Assembly: GCA_020161245.1 (NCBI GenBank)
Contig: JAIUOK010000037.1
Coordinates: forward strand, 1 to 47,274
Source of the DNA: Actinomycetota bacterium
GTDB taxonomy: Bacteria; Actinomycetota; Actinomycetes; S36-B12; CAIYMF01
DNA: 47,274 nucleotides
Direction of reading: 5' to 3'
Below the pieces are notes generated by a model. That model saw nothing but the letters and a program-made list of their open reading frames with translations, made no database searches and was not told the origin of the DNA. Shown here one piece after another: positions 40,274 to 47,274 of this stretch. The position numbers and the translations under genes were made by a program. Position 1 is the first letter of the stretch; the number at the start of each line of letters is the position of its first letter.

Positions 40274-41482
40274 TCACGAACGGGCGAGAGCCTCGAGAGC
40301 GGTGAGGGCGAGCAGGGTGGTGCCGAGGGCGAGGCAGCGCTCGTCGACGTCGAAGGTGCTCGCGTGCAGGTCGAGGCGCTCGGCGCCCGACGACGGGTCG
40401 TGCGTGCCCAGGCGCGCGTAGGCGCCCGGCACCTGCTCGAGGTACCACGCGAAGGAGTCGCCGCCCCACGACTGCGGCGTCTCGACGACGGCGTCGGGCC
40501 CGATCGCAGTCCGGACGACGTCGGCCACCAGATCGATGGCGGCCGCGTCGTTGACCACCGGAGGCACTCCGCGCCGGTGCGCCACCTCCCACGTCGCGCC
40601 CGTGCCGTCGAGCAGGGCCGCGAGCGCCTTCTCGACGTAGGCCGGCAGGTGCCGCCAGACGTCGCGGTCGGGCGTGCGCACGGTGCCCCGCAGCACACCG
40701 TGCGCGGGGATGACGTTGGCGGCGTCGCCGGAGTGGATGGCGCCGAACACGGCGCGCACGGCGCCGGGCTGCCCGGAGATCCGGTCGATCTCCCCCTGCA
40801 GCCCTGACGCCACACGTCCCAGGACGGACACGAGGTCGACGGTGAGCTCGGGGCGGGACGTGTGCCCGCCCGGCCCGGTGACCGTGACCGAGACCATGTC
40901 CGACGCCGAGCTCATCGGACCCGCGCGCAGGCCGATGCGTCCGACGTCGACCTTGGGGTCGCAGTGGACGCCGAACACCGAGGCGACACCGTCGAACCAG
41001 CCCTCGGAGATCACCTCGACCGCACCCCCGGGCACGGACTCCTCCGCGGGCTCGAACACCAGCCGCACGACGCCCTGGACGCCGAGCTGCTCGCGCAGCC
41101 GCACGAGCGTGCGCCCGACGCCGAGCACGACGGTCGTGTGCACGTCGTGGCCGCACGCATGGGCCGCACCGGCGTTCTGCGAGCGGTAGCCGACGTCCTT
41201 GTCGTCGGTCATCGCGAGGGCGTCGATGTCGGCGCGGACCGCGACCACCGGGCCGGTGCCGTGGCCGAGCGGGACGTCGCAGACCACGCCGGTGCCGACG
41301 GCCAGCTCGCGCGGCTCGAGCCCGAGATCGCGCAAGTGCTGCACGAGCCAGCGGGTGGTACCGGTCTCCTGGCCCGACAGTTCCGGGTGCGCGTGCAGAT
41401 CGCGGCGCATCTCCACGAGCAGCGGCTCGTCGGCCTCGACCTGCGCGCGCACGAGCGCGAGGAGGTCGGGCGGAACAGGCAC
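40274..41482 (-). CDS. M20-family amidohydrolase
   Basis: A 402-residue metal-dependent amidohydrolase/peptidase of the M20D group. The metal-site motifs are MRRDLHAHPELSGQE, ACGHDVHTTVVLGV and FEPAEESVPGGA; the lid domain (about residues 190-310) includes the dimer-interface His in GPGGHTSRPE; and GGDSFAWYLEQVPG holds the last ligand region. It would remove an acyl or amide group from an amino acid such as an N-acyl or auxin-type conjugate. GTG at 41482 is chosen because TAGGCT lies exactly seven bases before it; a longer frame upstream has no such signal. Substrate unknown. Confidence 0.9.
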   Translation of the reverse strand: MPVPPDLLALVRAQVEADEPLLVEMRRDLHAHPELSGQETGTTRWLVQHLRDLGLEPRELAVGTGVVCDVPLGHGTGPVVAVRADIDALAMTDDKDVGYRSQNAGAAHACGHDVHTTVVLGVGRTLVRLREQLGVQGVVRLVFEPAEESVPGGAVEVISEGWFDGVASVFGVHCDPKVDVGRIGLRAGPMSSASDMVSVTVTGPGGHTSRPELTVDLVSVLGRVASGLQGEIDRISGQPGAVRAVFGAIHSGDAANVIPAHGVLRGTVRTPDRDVWRHLPAYVEKALAALLDGTGATWEVAHRRGVPPVVNDAAAIDLVADVVRTAIGPDAVVETPQSWGGDSFAWYLEQVPGAYARLGTHDPSSGAERLDLHASTFDVDERCLALGTTLLALTALEALARS

Positions 41483-41489
41483 GGGCGTG

Positions 41490-41495
41490 AGCCTA
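41490..41495 (-). promoter_or_regulatory. Leaderless -10 box for the M20 gene
   Basis: TAGGCT on the minus strand, seven bases before the GTG at 41482, with no Shine-Dalgarno. It follows the same TAG-type pattern as the IclR (15890) and TetR (25490) starts. Confidence 0.5.
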
Positions 41496-41623
41496 CGCAG
41501 GCGGAGGGCTGCCACGCCGTGCGGATCGCCGGGCCGCCGAGGAGCCGGCGCAGCACCTGCCAGGGGTTCGCAGGACGCGTCTTGCTCACCGGACCGGTGC
41601 AGGGGAACAAGGGAAGCCTTTGC

Positions 41624-41652
41624 TACCTTTCCCATCAAGTCACTCGACAAAG
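41624..41652 (+). promoter_or_regulatory. Conserved 29-base motif upstream of the binding-protein gene
   Basis: The site shares 21 of 29 positions with the one at 42843-42871. Shared blocks are TAC, TTTCC, A, AGTC, CT, G and CAAAG in the same spacing. The outer CTTT/AAAG arms make it partly palindromic. It ends 17 bases before the ATG of the importer's binding protein. The most likely binder is the Rrf2 regulator encoded at the end of this cluster. Confidence 0.6.
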
Positions 41653-41669
41653 CACGGAAGGAACGTCCC

Positions 41670-42764
41670 ATGCGCCTGCCCCGACGTCTCGCCGCCCTCG
41701 CCGGCCTCGCTGCTGCCGCCCTGGCGCTCGCGGCCTGCGGCGGCTCCTCGGAGGCCCCGTCAGGCAGCGGCTCCGCCGCCCCGGACGGCGCGGAGAAGGT
41801 CACCACCTTGCGTCTCGGCTTCTTCCCCAACGTCACGCACGCGCCCGCGCTGGTCGGCCTGCAGGAGGGTCTGTTCAAGAAGGCCCTCAAGGACGCCGGC
41901 GTCACGGTGACCCCGACCGCGTTCAACGCCGGCCCCGACGCCATCACCGCCCTGTTCGGCGGCTCGCTCGACATCACCTACATCGGCCCGAACCCGACGA
42001 TCAACGCCTACGCGCAGTCCGAGGGCGCGGCCGTCCGCGTCATCTCCGGCGCAGCGTCCGGCGGGGCGGCCCTCGTGGTCAAGCCCGAGATCACCGATGC
42101 CCAGGGCCTCAGGGGCAGGACCATCGCCACCCCGCAGCTGGGCAACACCCAGGACGTCGCGTTCCGCTTCTGGCTCAAGGAGCAGGGCCTGGGCGTCACC
42201 ACGGAGGGCGGCGGCGACCTGTCGATCAAGCCGCAGGCCAACGCCGAGGGCCTCGCTGCCTACGCGTCGGGCAGCATCGACGGCGCCTGGGTGCCCCAGC
42301 CGTGGGTCGCGGAGTACGTGAAGGCCGGCGCCAAGGTGCTGGTCGACGAGAAGACGCTCTGGCCCGACGGCAAGTTCGTGACGACGAACATCATCGTGCG
42401 CACCGAGTTCCTCGAGCAGCACCCGGACATCGTCACGGCCTTCCTCGAGGGCAACGAGGCCGCACTGGACTTCATCGCGAAGGACCCCGCGGCCGCGAAG
42501 ACCGCGGTGAACCAGTCGCTGCAGAGCCTCACCGGCTCCTCGCTCGAGCAGGACGTCCTCGACGCCGCCTTCGCCGACGTCGAGTTCACCAACGACCCGC
42601 TGCCGGCCACGCTCGCGACCTCGGCGGACCACGCGATCCAGGTCGGGCTGCTCGAGAAGGACGCCCTCGAGGCGGCCGGCGGCCTGCCGGGGAAGCTCTA
42701 CTCGCTGGACCTGCTGGGCGAGGTGCTCAAGGCCCAGAACAAGGCCGCGGTATCCGCGCCCTGA
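41670..42764 (+). CDS. ABC transporter substrate-binding lipoprotein (sulfonate/nitrate/taurine type)
   Basis: A 364-residue lipoprotein. The signal peptide ends at the lipobox LAAC near residue 23. The mature part has the SsuA/NrtA-family start LRLGFFPNVTHAPALVGLQE, the binding-site segment GSLDITYIGPNPTINAYAQS and LRGRTIATPQLGNTQDVAFR, and the VPQPWVAEYVKAG region. Members capture alkanesulfonates, taurine, nitrate or similar anions outside the cell. Association with an Rrf2-type regulator speaks for a sulfur source. GGAAGGAACG precedes the ATG at 41670. A strong hairpin follows the stop, separating this gene from the ATPase-permease pair. Confidence 0.9.
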   Translation: MRLPRRLAALAGLAAAALALAACGGSSEAPSGSGSAAPDGAEKVTTLRLGFFPNVTHAPALVGLQEGLFKKALKDAGVTVTPTAFNAGPDAITALFGGSLDITYIGPNPTINAYAQSEGAAVRVISGAASGGAALVVKPEITDAQGLRGRTIATPQLGNTQDVAFRFWLKEQGLGVTTEGGGDLSIKPQANAEGLAAYASGSIDGAWVPQPWVAEYVKAGAKVLVDEKTLWPDGKFVTTNIIVRTEFLEQHPDIVTAFLEGNEAALDFIAKDPAAAKTAVNQSLQSLTGSSLEQDVLDAAFADVEFTNDPLPATLATSADHAIQVGLLEKDALEAAGGLPGKLYSLDLLGEVLKAQNKAAVSAP

Positions 42765-42779
42765 CCCGGCCGCCTGATC

Positions 42780-42825
42780 GCGCCCGCGCCCGCGCCGGCC
42801 TGCCCGCCGGCGCGGGTGCGGGCGC
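42780..42825. terminator. Very strong hairpin after the binding-protein gene
   Basis: A 19-base stem (42780-42798 with 42807-42825, one G-U pair) with an eight-base loop, starting 15 bases after the stop. No T tract follows. It should stop most transcripts, giving an excess of binding protein over the ATPase and permease, which have their own promoter motif. Confidence 0.8.
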
Positions 42826-42842
42826 TCCGACCCTGGCCGTGG

Positions 42843-42871
42843 TACTTTTCCTACTTAGTCGCTAGGCAAAG
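42843..42871 (+). promoter_or_regulatory. Second copy of the 29-base motif, upstream of the ATPase gene
   Basis: Matches the site at 41624-41652 at 21 of 29 positions. Here the arms TTTTCCTA and TAGGCAAA form a clear imperfect palindrome around CTTAGTCGC. Located just after the terminator and 46 bases before the ATG, it probably provides regulated transcription of the ATPase and permease genes. Confidence 0.6.
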
Positions 42872-42917
42872 TGGCCTGCGCCCCCTCCCCCGCTCCCCCG
42901 AAACCCCGGGAGACCCC

Positions 42918-43718
42918 ATGAGCGAGACGGCCGTCTCGTCCGACCCCGTCGCCGTCGTGGCATCGCCGTCCGACGCGGCGCCGATCCTGCGCATCCGCGG
43001 CGTCGGCAAGGTCTTCGGCTCCGGCCCCGCTGCCACCGTCGCGCTGCACGACGTCGACCTCGACGTCGCCCGCGGCGAGTTCCTCAGCGTCGTCGGCGCG
43101 TCCGGCTGCGGCAAGAGCACGCTGCTCAACCTCATCGCCGGGCTCGACAAGCCGACGTCGGGCACGCTCGAGGTGGGCGCCAAGGTCGCGTTCATGTTCC
43201 AGGACGCGACGCTGCTGCCGTGGCTCACCGCGCGCCAGAACATCGAGCTGGCCCTCAAGCTGAGCGGCGTCGCCAAGCGCGACCGCCGCGCCCGGGCCGA
43301 GGACCTGCTCGCCACCGTGCGGCTCGACGGCCGCGGCGACTCCCGCCCCCACGAGCTGTCCGGCGGCATGCGCCAGCGCGTCGCCCTCGCCCGCTGCCTC
43401 GCCCAGGACGCCGGCATCGTGCTCATGGACGAGCCGCTCGGCGCGCTCGACGCGATGACGCGCGACCTGCTCCACGACGAGATCGAGAGCGTGGTCCGTG
43501 CGCAGGGCCTCACCGTCGTCTTCGTCACCCACAACATGCGCGAGGCCATCCGCCTCGGCGACCGCGTGGTGCTCATGGGCTCGCACCCCGGCCGCATCCT
43601 CTACGACGAGGACATCCCGCTGCCGCACCCGCGCCAGATGGACTCGACCGAGGTGGCGACCCGCGCGGCGTCGCTCACCGCCCGTCTCAAGGCTCAGGGG
43701 CACACCCATGTCGGCTGA
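42918..43718 (+). CDS. ABC transporter ATPase (sulfonate/nitrate type)
   Basis: A 266-residue ATPase for the importer. The Walker A motif is GASGCGKST (residues 60-68), the Q-loop is in MFQDATLLPWLTARQNIELA, the signature is HELSGGMRQRVALARCLA, Walker B is IVLMDEPLGALD, and the switch His is in VVFVTHNMREA. The first 20 residues are an unstructured extension. GGGAGACC precedes the ATG. The next gene starts within its last codons. It is closest in pattern to SsuB/TauB/NrtD ATPases. Confidence 0.94.
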   Translation: MSETAVSSDPVAVVASPSDAAPILRIRGVGKVFGSGPAATVALHDVDLDVARGEFLSVVGASGCGKSTLLNLIAGLDKPTSGTLEVGAKVAFMFQDATLLPWLTARQNIELALKLSGVAKRDRRARAEDLLATVRLDGRGDSRPHELSGGMRQRVALARCLAQDAGIVLMDEPLGALDAMTRDLLHDEIESVVRAQGLTVVFVTHNMREAIRLGDRVVLMGSHPGRILYDEDIPLPHPRQMDSTEVATRAASLTARLKAQGHTHVG

Positions 43719-44550
43719 CGTCCTCACCCCGAACGTCGAGGTCGCCGCCGAGGCGCCCCGCGGCTCCGGCTTTGGCCGCAAGGCGTGGGCCTGGGGCTGG
43801 CCGAAGCTGCTGGCGATCGGCCTGGTGCTCGCGTTCTGGCAGGTCGTCTACGTGTCGGGCTGGCGCCCGGCGTACGTGCTGCCCTCGCCCGCCACCACGC
43901 TGTCGAAGCTGTGGGACATGCTCGGCACCGAGCGGTTCTGGTCGGCCATGCAGACGACGCTGACGCGCGCCATCATCGGCTTCCTGCTGGCACTGCTGAT
44001 CGGCACGATCATCGGCGTCCTCGTCGCTCGGGTGCGTCCGCTCCGCCTTGCTGTCGGCAGCCTCATCACCGGCCTGCAGACCATGCCGTCGATCGCGTGG
44101 TTCCCGTTCGCGATCCTGCTGTTCGGCCTCACCGAGCAGGCGATCCTGTTCGTGGTGATCCTCGGCGCTGCGCCCAGCATCGCCAACGGCGTCATCAACG
44201 GCATCGACCACATCCCGCCGTCGTACCTGCGCCTCGGCAAGGTGCTCGGCGCCGGCACGATCGCGCTCTACCGCGACATCGCGCTCCCCGCGGCGATGCC
44301 CGGCTACCTGGCCGGCCTCACGCAGGGATGGGCGTTCGCGTGGCGCTCTCTCATGGCCGGCGAGCTGCTCGTGATCATCGCCGAGAAGCCGTCGCTGGGC
44401 GCCAACCTCGAGTTCGCCCGGCAGTTCTCCAAGGCGCCCGAGCTGCTCGCGACGATGCTCGTCATCCTCATCCTCGGAATGCTCGTCGACGGCCTGTTCT
44501 CGAGCTTCTCGCGGCGCCTGCGCCGGCGCCGCGGTCTGGCGGTCGACTGA
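43708..44550 (+). CDS. ABC transporter permease (sulfonate/nitrate type)
   Basis: A 280-residue permease with six to seven helices, the first at about residues 33-53 (KLLAIGLVLAFWQVVYVSGW). The conserved coupling segment is YLRLGKVLGAGTIALYRDIA LPAAMPGYLAG (about 173-204), and the last helices end at LVDGLFSSFSRR. It belongs to the SsuC/TauC/NrtB-type BPD family. It overlaps the ATPase gene by 11 bases, so both products are made together. One copy only, hence probably a homodimer in the complex. Confidence 0.93.
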   Translation: MSADVLTPNVEVAAEAPRGSGFGRKAWAWGWPKLLAIGLVLAFWQVVYVSGWRPAYVLPSPATTLSKLWDMLGTERFWSAMQTTLTRAIIGFLLALLIGTIIGVLVARVRPLRLAVGSLITGLQTMPSIAWFPFAILLFGLTEQAILFVVILGAAPSIANGVINGIDHIPPSYLRLGKVLGAGTIALYRDIALPAAMPGYLAGLTQGWAFAWRSLMAGELLVIIAEKPSLGANLEFARQFSKAPELLATMLVILILGMLVDGLFSSFSRRLRRRRGLAVD

Positions 44551-44614
44551 TCGGCCGGCGCCCGTGACCAGGGGGCGGTGCGCAACCGAGGGCGCGACGG
44601 TCCACAATGCGCCC

Positions 44615-45088
44615 ATGCACGTCTCCGCCAAGACCGACTACGGCATGCGCGCGCTCCTCGAGCTCGCGTCGACGTACGACGCCGACGCGCGGCGCCTGGT
44701 CAAGGGCGAGGCGATCGCCACAGCGCAGGACATCCCGCTGAAGTTCCTCGAGGGGATCCTGCGCGAGCTGAGGCAGTCGGGGATCGTCGCCAGCCAGCGC
44801 GGCGCCGACGGCGGCTACCGGCTCGACCGCCCGCCGGCCGAGATCACCATCGCCGACGTCTCGCGCGCCCTCGACGGCCCGCTCGTCGGCGTCCGCGGCT
44901 TCCGGCCCGAGGACCTCGAGTACCACGGGGCGTCGGAGCACCTGCAGGACGTGTGGATCGCGGTGCGCGCCTCGCTGCGCAACGTGCTCGAGGGCATCAC
45001 GCTCGCCGACGTCGGCGCCGGAGCCCTGCGCCCCGATCTCGCCCAGCTGCTCGACGCCCCTGACGCCTGGAAGCGCCGCATTCCCTAG
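44615..45088 (+). CDS. Rrf2-family regulator without cysteines
   Basis: A 157-residue Rrf2 protein with a winged helix at about residues 1-80 (MHVSAKTDYGMRALLELA, PLKFLEGILRELRQSGIVAS, RGADGGYRLDRPP) and a helical dimer region. It contains no cysteine at all, so it cannot hold an iron-sulfur cluster as IscR or NsrR do. Cysteine-free Rrf2 proteins such as CymR control sulfur metabolism, which fits the adjacent importer. CACAAT with six bases before the ATG looks like a leaderless start. Its probable targets are the two 29-base motifs upstream. Confidence 0.9.
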   Translation: MHVSAKTDYGMRALLELASTYDADARRLVKGEAIATAQDIPLKFLEGILRELRQSGIVASQRGADGGYRLDRPPAEITIADVSRALDGPLVGVRGFRPEDLEYHGASEHLQDVWIAVRASLRNVLEGITLADVGAGALRPDLAQLLDAPDAWKRRIP

Positions 45089-45157
45089 CCCCGCCGCGGC
45101 TGCCATTCGCCGCCTTCCGGTCGCTACCTCACGACCAGTGGCTGCAGGAAGCGACCC

Positions 45158-45664
45158 CTACGGCGGCGGATCGCCGGCAGCGACGATCCTGGCCGCGACG
45201 GCGTCGGGGGGCTGCGAGCCGTCCACCACGACGTCGGCCGCCGCGCGCAGCACGGGGTCGCGCCGCGCGTACGTCGAGGCGACGAACGCCGACGGGTCGC
45301 CGCCGAGCCAGGGCCGCGGCCCATCGCCGGCCACGCGCGCGCCGAGCACCTCGGGCGGCACATGGAGGTAGACCGCGAGCGCGTCGGCGTCGCGCAGCAG
45401 CTCGACGTCCTCCGGGCGATCGGCGACGCTGCCGGGCACGCCGGCGACGAACGAGCCGTCACGGCCGAGCAGCGCCCGCAGCAGCCGCGACTCGGCGTCG
45501 TGCAGCAGCCCACCCCCGGCCTGTGCCAGCTCGACGCTCGTGCGTCCCTCGCGCTCAGCGATGAGGGCGTCGTTGTCGAGGTAGGGCACGCCGAAGGATG
45601 CGGCGACCAGCCGCCCCACCGTCGTCTTGCCCGAGCCCATGAGCCCCAGCAGCAGAACCCGCAC
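45158..45664 (-). CDS. Shikimate-kinase-like P-loop NTPase
   Basis: A 168-residue kinase-fold protein. Walker A is GLMGSGKTTVG at residues 7-17, followed by YLDNDALIAEREGRTS, which matches the substrate-binding Asp region of shikimate kinase. The later shikimate-site features are changed: the GG loop is replaced by FVAGVPGSVADRP and the Arg/Asp order after GGLLHDAE differs. A gluconokinase-type or unassigned small-molecule kinase is therefore more likely than AroK. There is no neighbouring aromatic pathway gene. GTG at 45664 is the only start that keeps Walker A at its usual distance. The start signal is weak. Confidence 0.75.
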   Translation of the reverse strand: MRVLLLGLMGSGKTTVGRLVAASFGVPYLDNDALIAEREGRTSVELAQAGGGLLHDAESRLLRALLGRDGSFVAGVPGSVADRPEDVELLRDADALAVYLHVPPEVLGARVAGDGPRPWLGGDPSAFVASTYARRDPVLRAAADVVVDGSQPPDAVAARIVAAGDPPP

Positions 45665-45762
45665 GCGCCGATCCTGCCCGAGACGCCGCAGACGCGGACG
45701 GGCCCTCGTCACGGACGGGTGGCGATGTCCCGGATCCCCCGGTGCTCGCCGCCCCGTGCCCT

Positions 45763-45775
45763 TACCGTCCCTGGG
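45763..45775 (+). promoter_or_regulatory. Leaderless -10 box for the secreted hydrolase
   Basis: TACCGT (45763-45768) followed by seven bases and the GTG at 45776. The same box and spacing precede the lipoprotein gene at 24619. No Shine-Dalgarno is present. Confidence 0.65.
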
Positions 45776-47274
45776 GTGAAGCCCGCCCTGATCCTGGCAG
45801 CGGCGGCAACGGCCACGGCGGCTGCGCTGTCGGTCTCGCTCCCCGCTGCAGCAGCCCCCGCGAGCCCGACCGCGCCGAGGGGGCCAGCGGCCTCGCCTGT
45901 TCCGTCGGCCTCGCCAGCCACCCTCGCCGTCGGCCGGCTCGTGCTCGAGGCCTGCGACGTCCTCGACGGCGCGTACTGCGGCTCGCTGGAACGTCCGCTC
46001 GATCCCACGGGCGCCGTCGCAGGTCGCGTCACCATCGGGTTCGCGCTCCTGCCGTCGGCGCGGGGCCTCGCGCCGCGCACGATGAGCGCTCACGAGGGCG
46101 GCCCGGGCTACGCCACCACGGCATCCGCCTCCGGCTACGCGGAGATGTACGGGCCGCTGCTCGAGACGCGCAACCTGCTGCTGATCGACCAGCGGGGAAC
46201 GGGGCGCTCGGGCGCGATCGCCTGCCCGTCGTTCCTCGACGACGTCGACTTCGCCATGGCAGTGCTGCGCTGCGGCCAGCAGCTCGGAGCCAGCGCGCAT
46301 CTCTACGGCACGCAGCTCGCGGCCGACGACGAGGCCGCCATCATCCGGGCCCTGGGGCTCGGCAAGGTCGATGTCTACGGCGACAGCTACGGAACCTTCT
46401 ACGCGCAGGTGTTCGCCAGCCGCCACCCCGGCCTCACCCGCAGCCTCGTGGTCGACGCCGCGTACCCGACCTACGGCGAGACCGCCTGGTACCCGACGCA
46501 GGGGCCGGCGATGCGGCGATCCTTCAACGCCGTCTGCGCACGAACACCTCAGTGCGCACGGCTGGGCGGCTCGACCGTGCGGCGTCTCGAGAAGCTGCTC
46601 GACCGGATCCGCCGCGAGCCCATCTCAGGCACGGTGTACGGCGCCGACCTCGCTCGGCACCGCGTCACGCTCGACGCCTCGGCCCTCAACTACCTCGCCT
46701 TCAACGCGACCTACACCTCGGTGACCTACCGGGAGCTCGACGCCGCTGCCCGCGCGTACCTGTCGCGCGACGACCGGCGCCCCCTGCTGCGGCTGCTCGC
46801 CGAGGCGTACTACCCCGGCGGGGGCGCGAGCACGGTCGAGGAGTACAGCGACGGGCAGTACGTCGCCGTGAGCTGCCAGGACTACCCGACCCTCTACGAC
46901 ATGCGCGCCTCGTTCCCCGAGCGCCAGCGGCAGCTCGAGCGGGCCATCGCGCGGCAGGAGCGCGCAGACCCGGGGATCTACGCGCCCTTCACCATCCGCG
47001 AGTACCTCGACAGCGACTGGTCCGAGCAGGCCCTCTGCCTCACCTGGCCGGGTGCGCCCGACGCCTACCGCCAGGGGCCGATCGAGCCGCCCGCTGGGCG
47101 CTATCCCAGCAGCGTCCCGGTGCTCGTCCTGTCCGGAGAGCTCGACTCGATCACGACCCCCGCCGAGGGGGCGATCGTCGCGGATCAGTGGCCGTCGTCC
47201 CAGCAGATCGTCGTGGCCAACTCCTTCCACGTCACGGCGATCGGCGATACCGACGACTGCGCCCAGCGCATCGT
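45776..47274 (+). CDS. Secreted alpha/beta hydrolase, tripeptidyl-aminopeptidase-like, cut by the window end
   Basis: An open frame of nearly 500 residues that continues past the window. A signal peptide (KPALILAAAATATAAALSVS, then ALPAAAA-type cleavage region) and a Ser/Pro/Ala linker are followed by an alpha/beta hydrolase. The oxyanion segment is HEGGPGYA, the nucleophile is Ser204 in YGDSYGTFYA, the acid is probably in SGELDSITTP, and the base is the His of NSFHVTA. LLIDQRGTGRSG is the typical strand-turn. This matches the secreted SlpD/SlpE-type peptidases of streptomycetes, which remove tripeptides or hydrolyse esters. Cysteines are present in pairs. The 3' end is missing. Confidence 0.88.
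   Translation, partial: MKPALILAAAATATAAALSVSLPAAAAPASPTAPRGPAASPVPSASPATLAVGRLVLEACDVLDGAYCGSLERPLDPTGAVAGRVTIGFALLPSARGLAPRTMSAHEGGPGYATTASASGYAEMYGPLLETRNLLLIDQRGTGRSGAIACPSFLDDVDFAMAVLRCGQQLGASAHLYGTQLAADDEAAIIRALGLGKVDVYGDSYGTFYAQVFASRHPGLTRSLVVDAAYPTYGETAWYPTQGPAMRRSFNAVCARTPQCARLGGSTVRRLEKLLDRIRREPISGTVYGADLARHRVTLDASALNYLAFNATYTSVTYRELDAAARAYLSRDDRRPLLRLLAEAYYPGGGASTVEEYSDGQYVAVSCQDYPTLYDMRASFPERQRQLERAIARQERADPGIYAPFTIREYLDSDWSEQALCLTWPGAPDAYRQGPIEPPAGRYPSSVPVLVLSGELDSITTPAEGAIVADQWPSSQQIVVANSFHVTAIGDTDDCAQRI

Noticed and set aside
45119..45156. Hairpin GGTCGCT/AGCGACC between the Rrf2 and shikimate-kinase-like genes
   Set aside because: Seven-base arms with a 24-base loop are too weak to call a terminator with confidence.

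Overview
The window is about 47 kb of very GC-rich chromosomal DNA from an actinomycete. The evidence is a WhiB-family regulator, a mycothiol-dependent maleylpyruvate isomerase, many GTG starts, and several genes whose start codon sits 6-7 bases after a TANNNT-type -10 box (leaderless mRNAs). An AlkB-rubredoxin fusion, an ECF42-type sigma factor and xfp-ackA would suit Nocardioidaceae or a related family, but I cannot place the genus. I see no rRNA, tRNA, CRISPR array, prophage or insertion sequence. Genes are tightly packed, often with 4-base stop/start overlaps.

Layout. 1-4.2 kb: a PAS-GGDEF-EAL protein with altered catalytic motifs, a GntR regulator with its membrane partner, and a membrane-anchored orphan. 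4.2-9.6 kb: amylosucrase, divergent from a circularly permuted ATP-grasp / alpha-E / transglutaminase operon that probably makes or modifies an unknown peptide-like product. 9.8-15.9 kb: a catabolic cassette on the minus strand (BKACE-like enzyme, homogentisate-dioxygenase-like cupin, IclR, class II aldolase, FMN oxidoreductase) facing two tandem SnoaL-like genes. I cannot match this combination to a known pathway. 15.1-19.9 kb: a second IclR gene and a complete 3-hydroxybenzoate/gentisate operon (6-hydroxylase, gentisate dioxygenase, maleylpyruvate isomerase, fumarylpyruvate hydrolase) ending in fumarate and pyruvate.

20-25.9 kb: TesB thioesterase, a PLP decarboxylase, a membrane GGDEF protein coupled to a lipoprotein that resembles a molybdopterin-binding domain without the metal-binding cysteine, and a TetR/WhiB divergent pair with twin operators. 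26-29.6 kb: phosphoketolase and acetate kinase (the bifid shunt) behind a LacI/cre-like site. 29.9-32.6 kb: a YCII/DGPF protein with an ECF42 sigma factor and its probable cognate promoter, then an orphan membrane-anchored protein. 32.8-36.2 kb: a ureohydrolase with an NCS1 permease, divergent from a TetR gene with a tandem operator. 36.3-38.4 kb: AlkB-rubredoxin and its TetR regulator. 38.4-41.5 kb: a small orphan, a GCS2-type carboxylate-amine ligase and an M20 amidohydrolase. 41.6-45.1 kb: a sulfonate/nitrate-type ABC importer with a shared upstream motif and an Rrf2 regulator. 45.2 kb to the end: a shikimate-kinase-like protein and a secreted alpha/beta hydrolase cut by the window edge.

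Most worth following up are the unassigned dioxygenase/BKACE cassette with its palindromic operator, the lipoprotein-GGDEF signalling pair, a conserved palindrome lying just after two unrelated stop codons, and the series of leaderless promoters.
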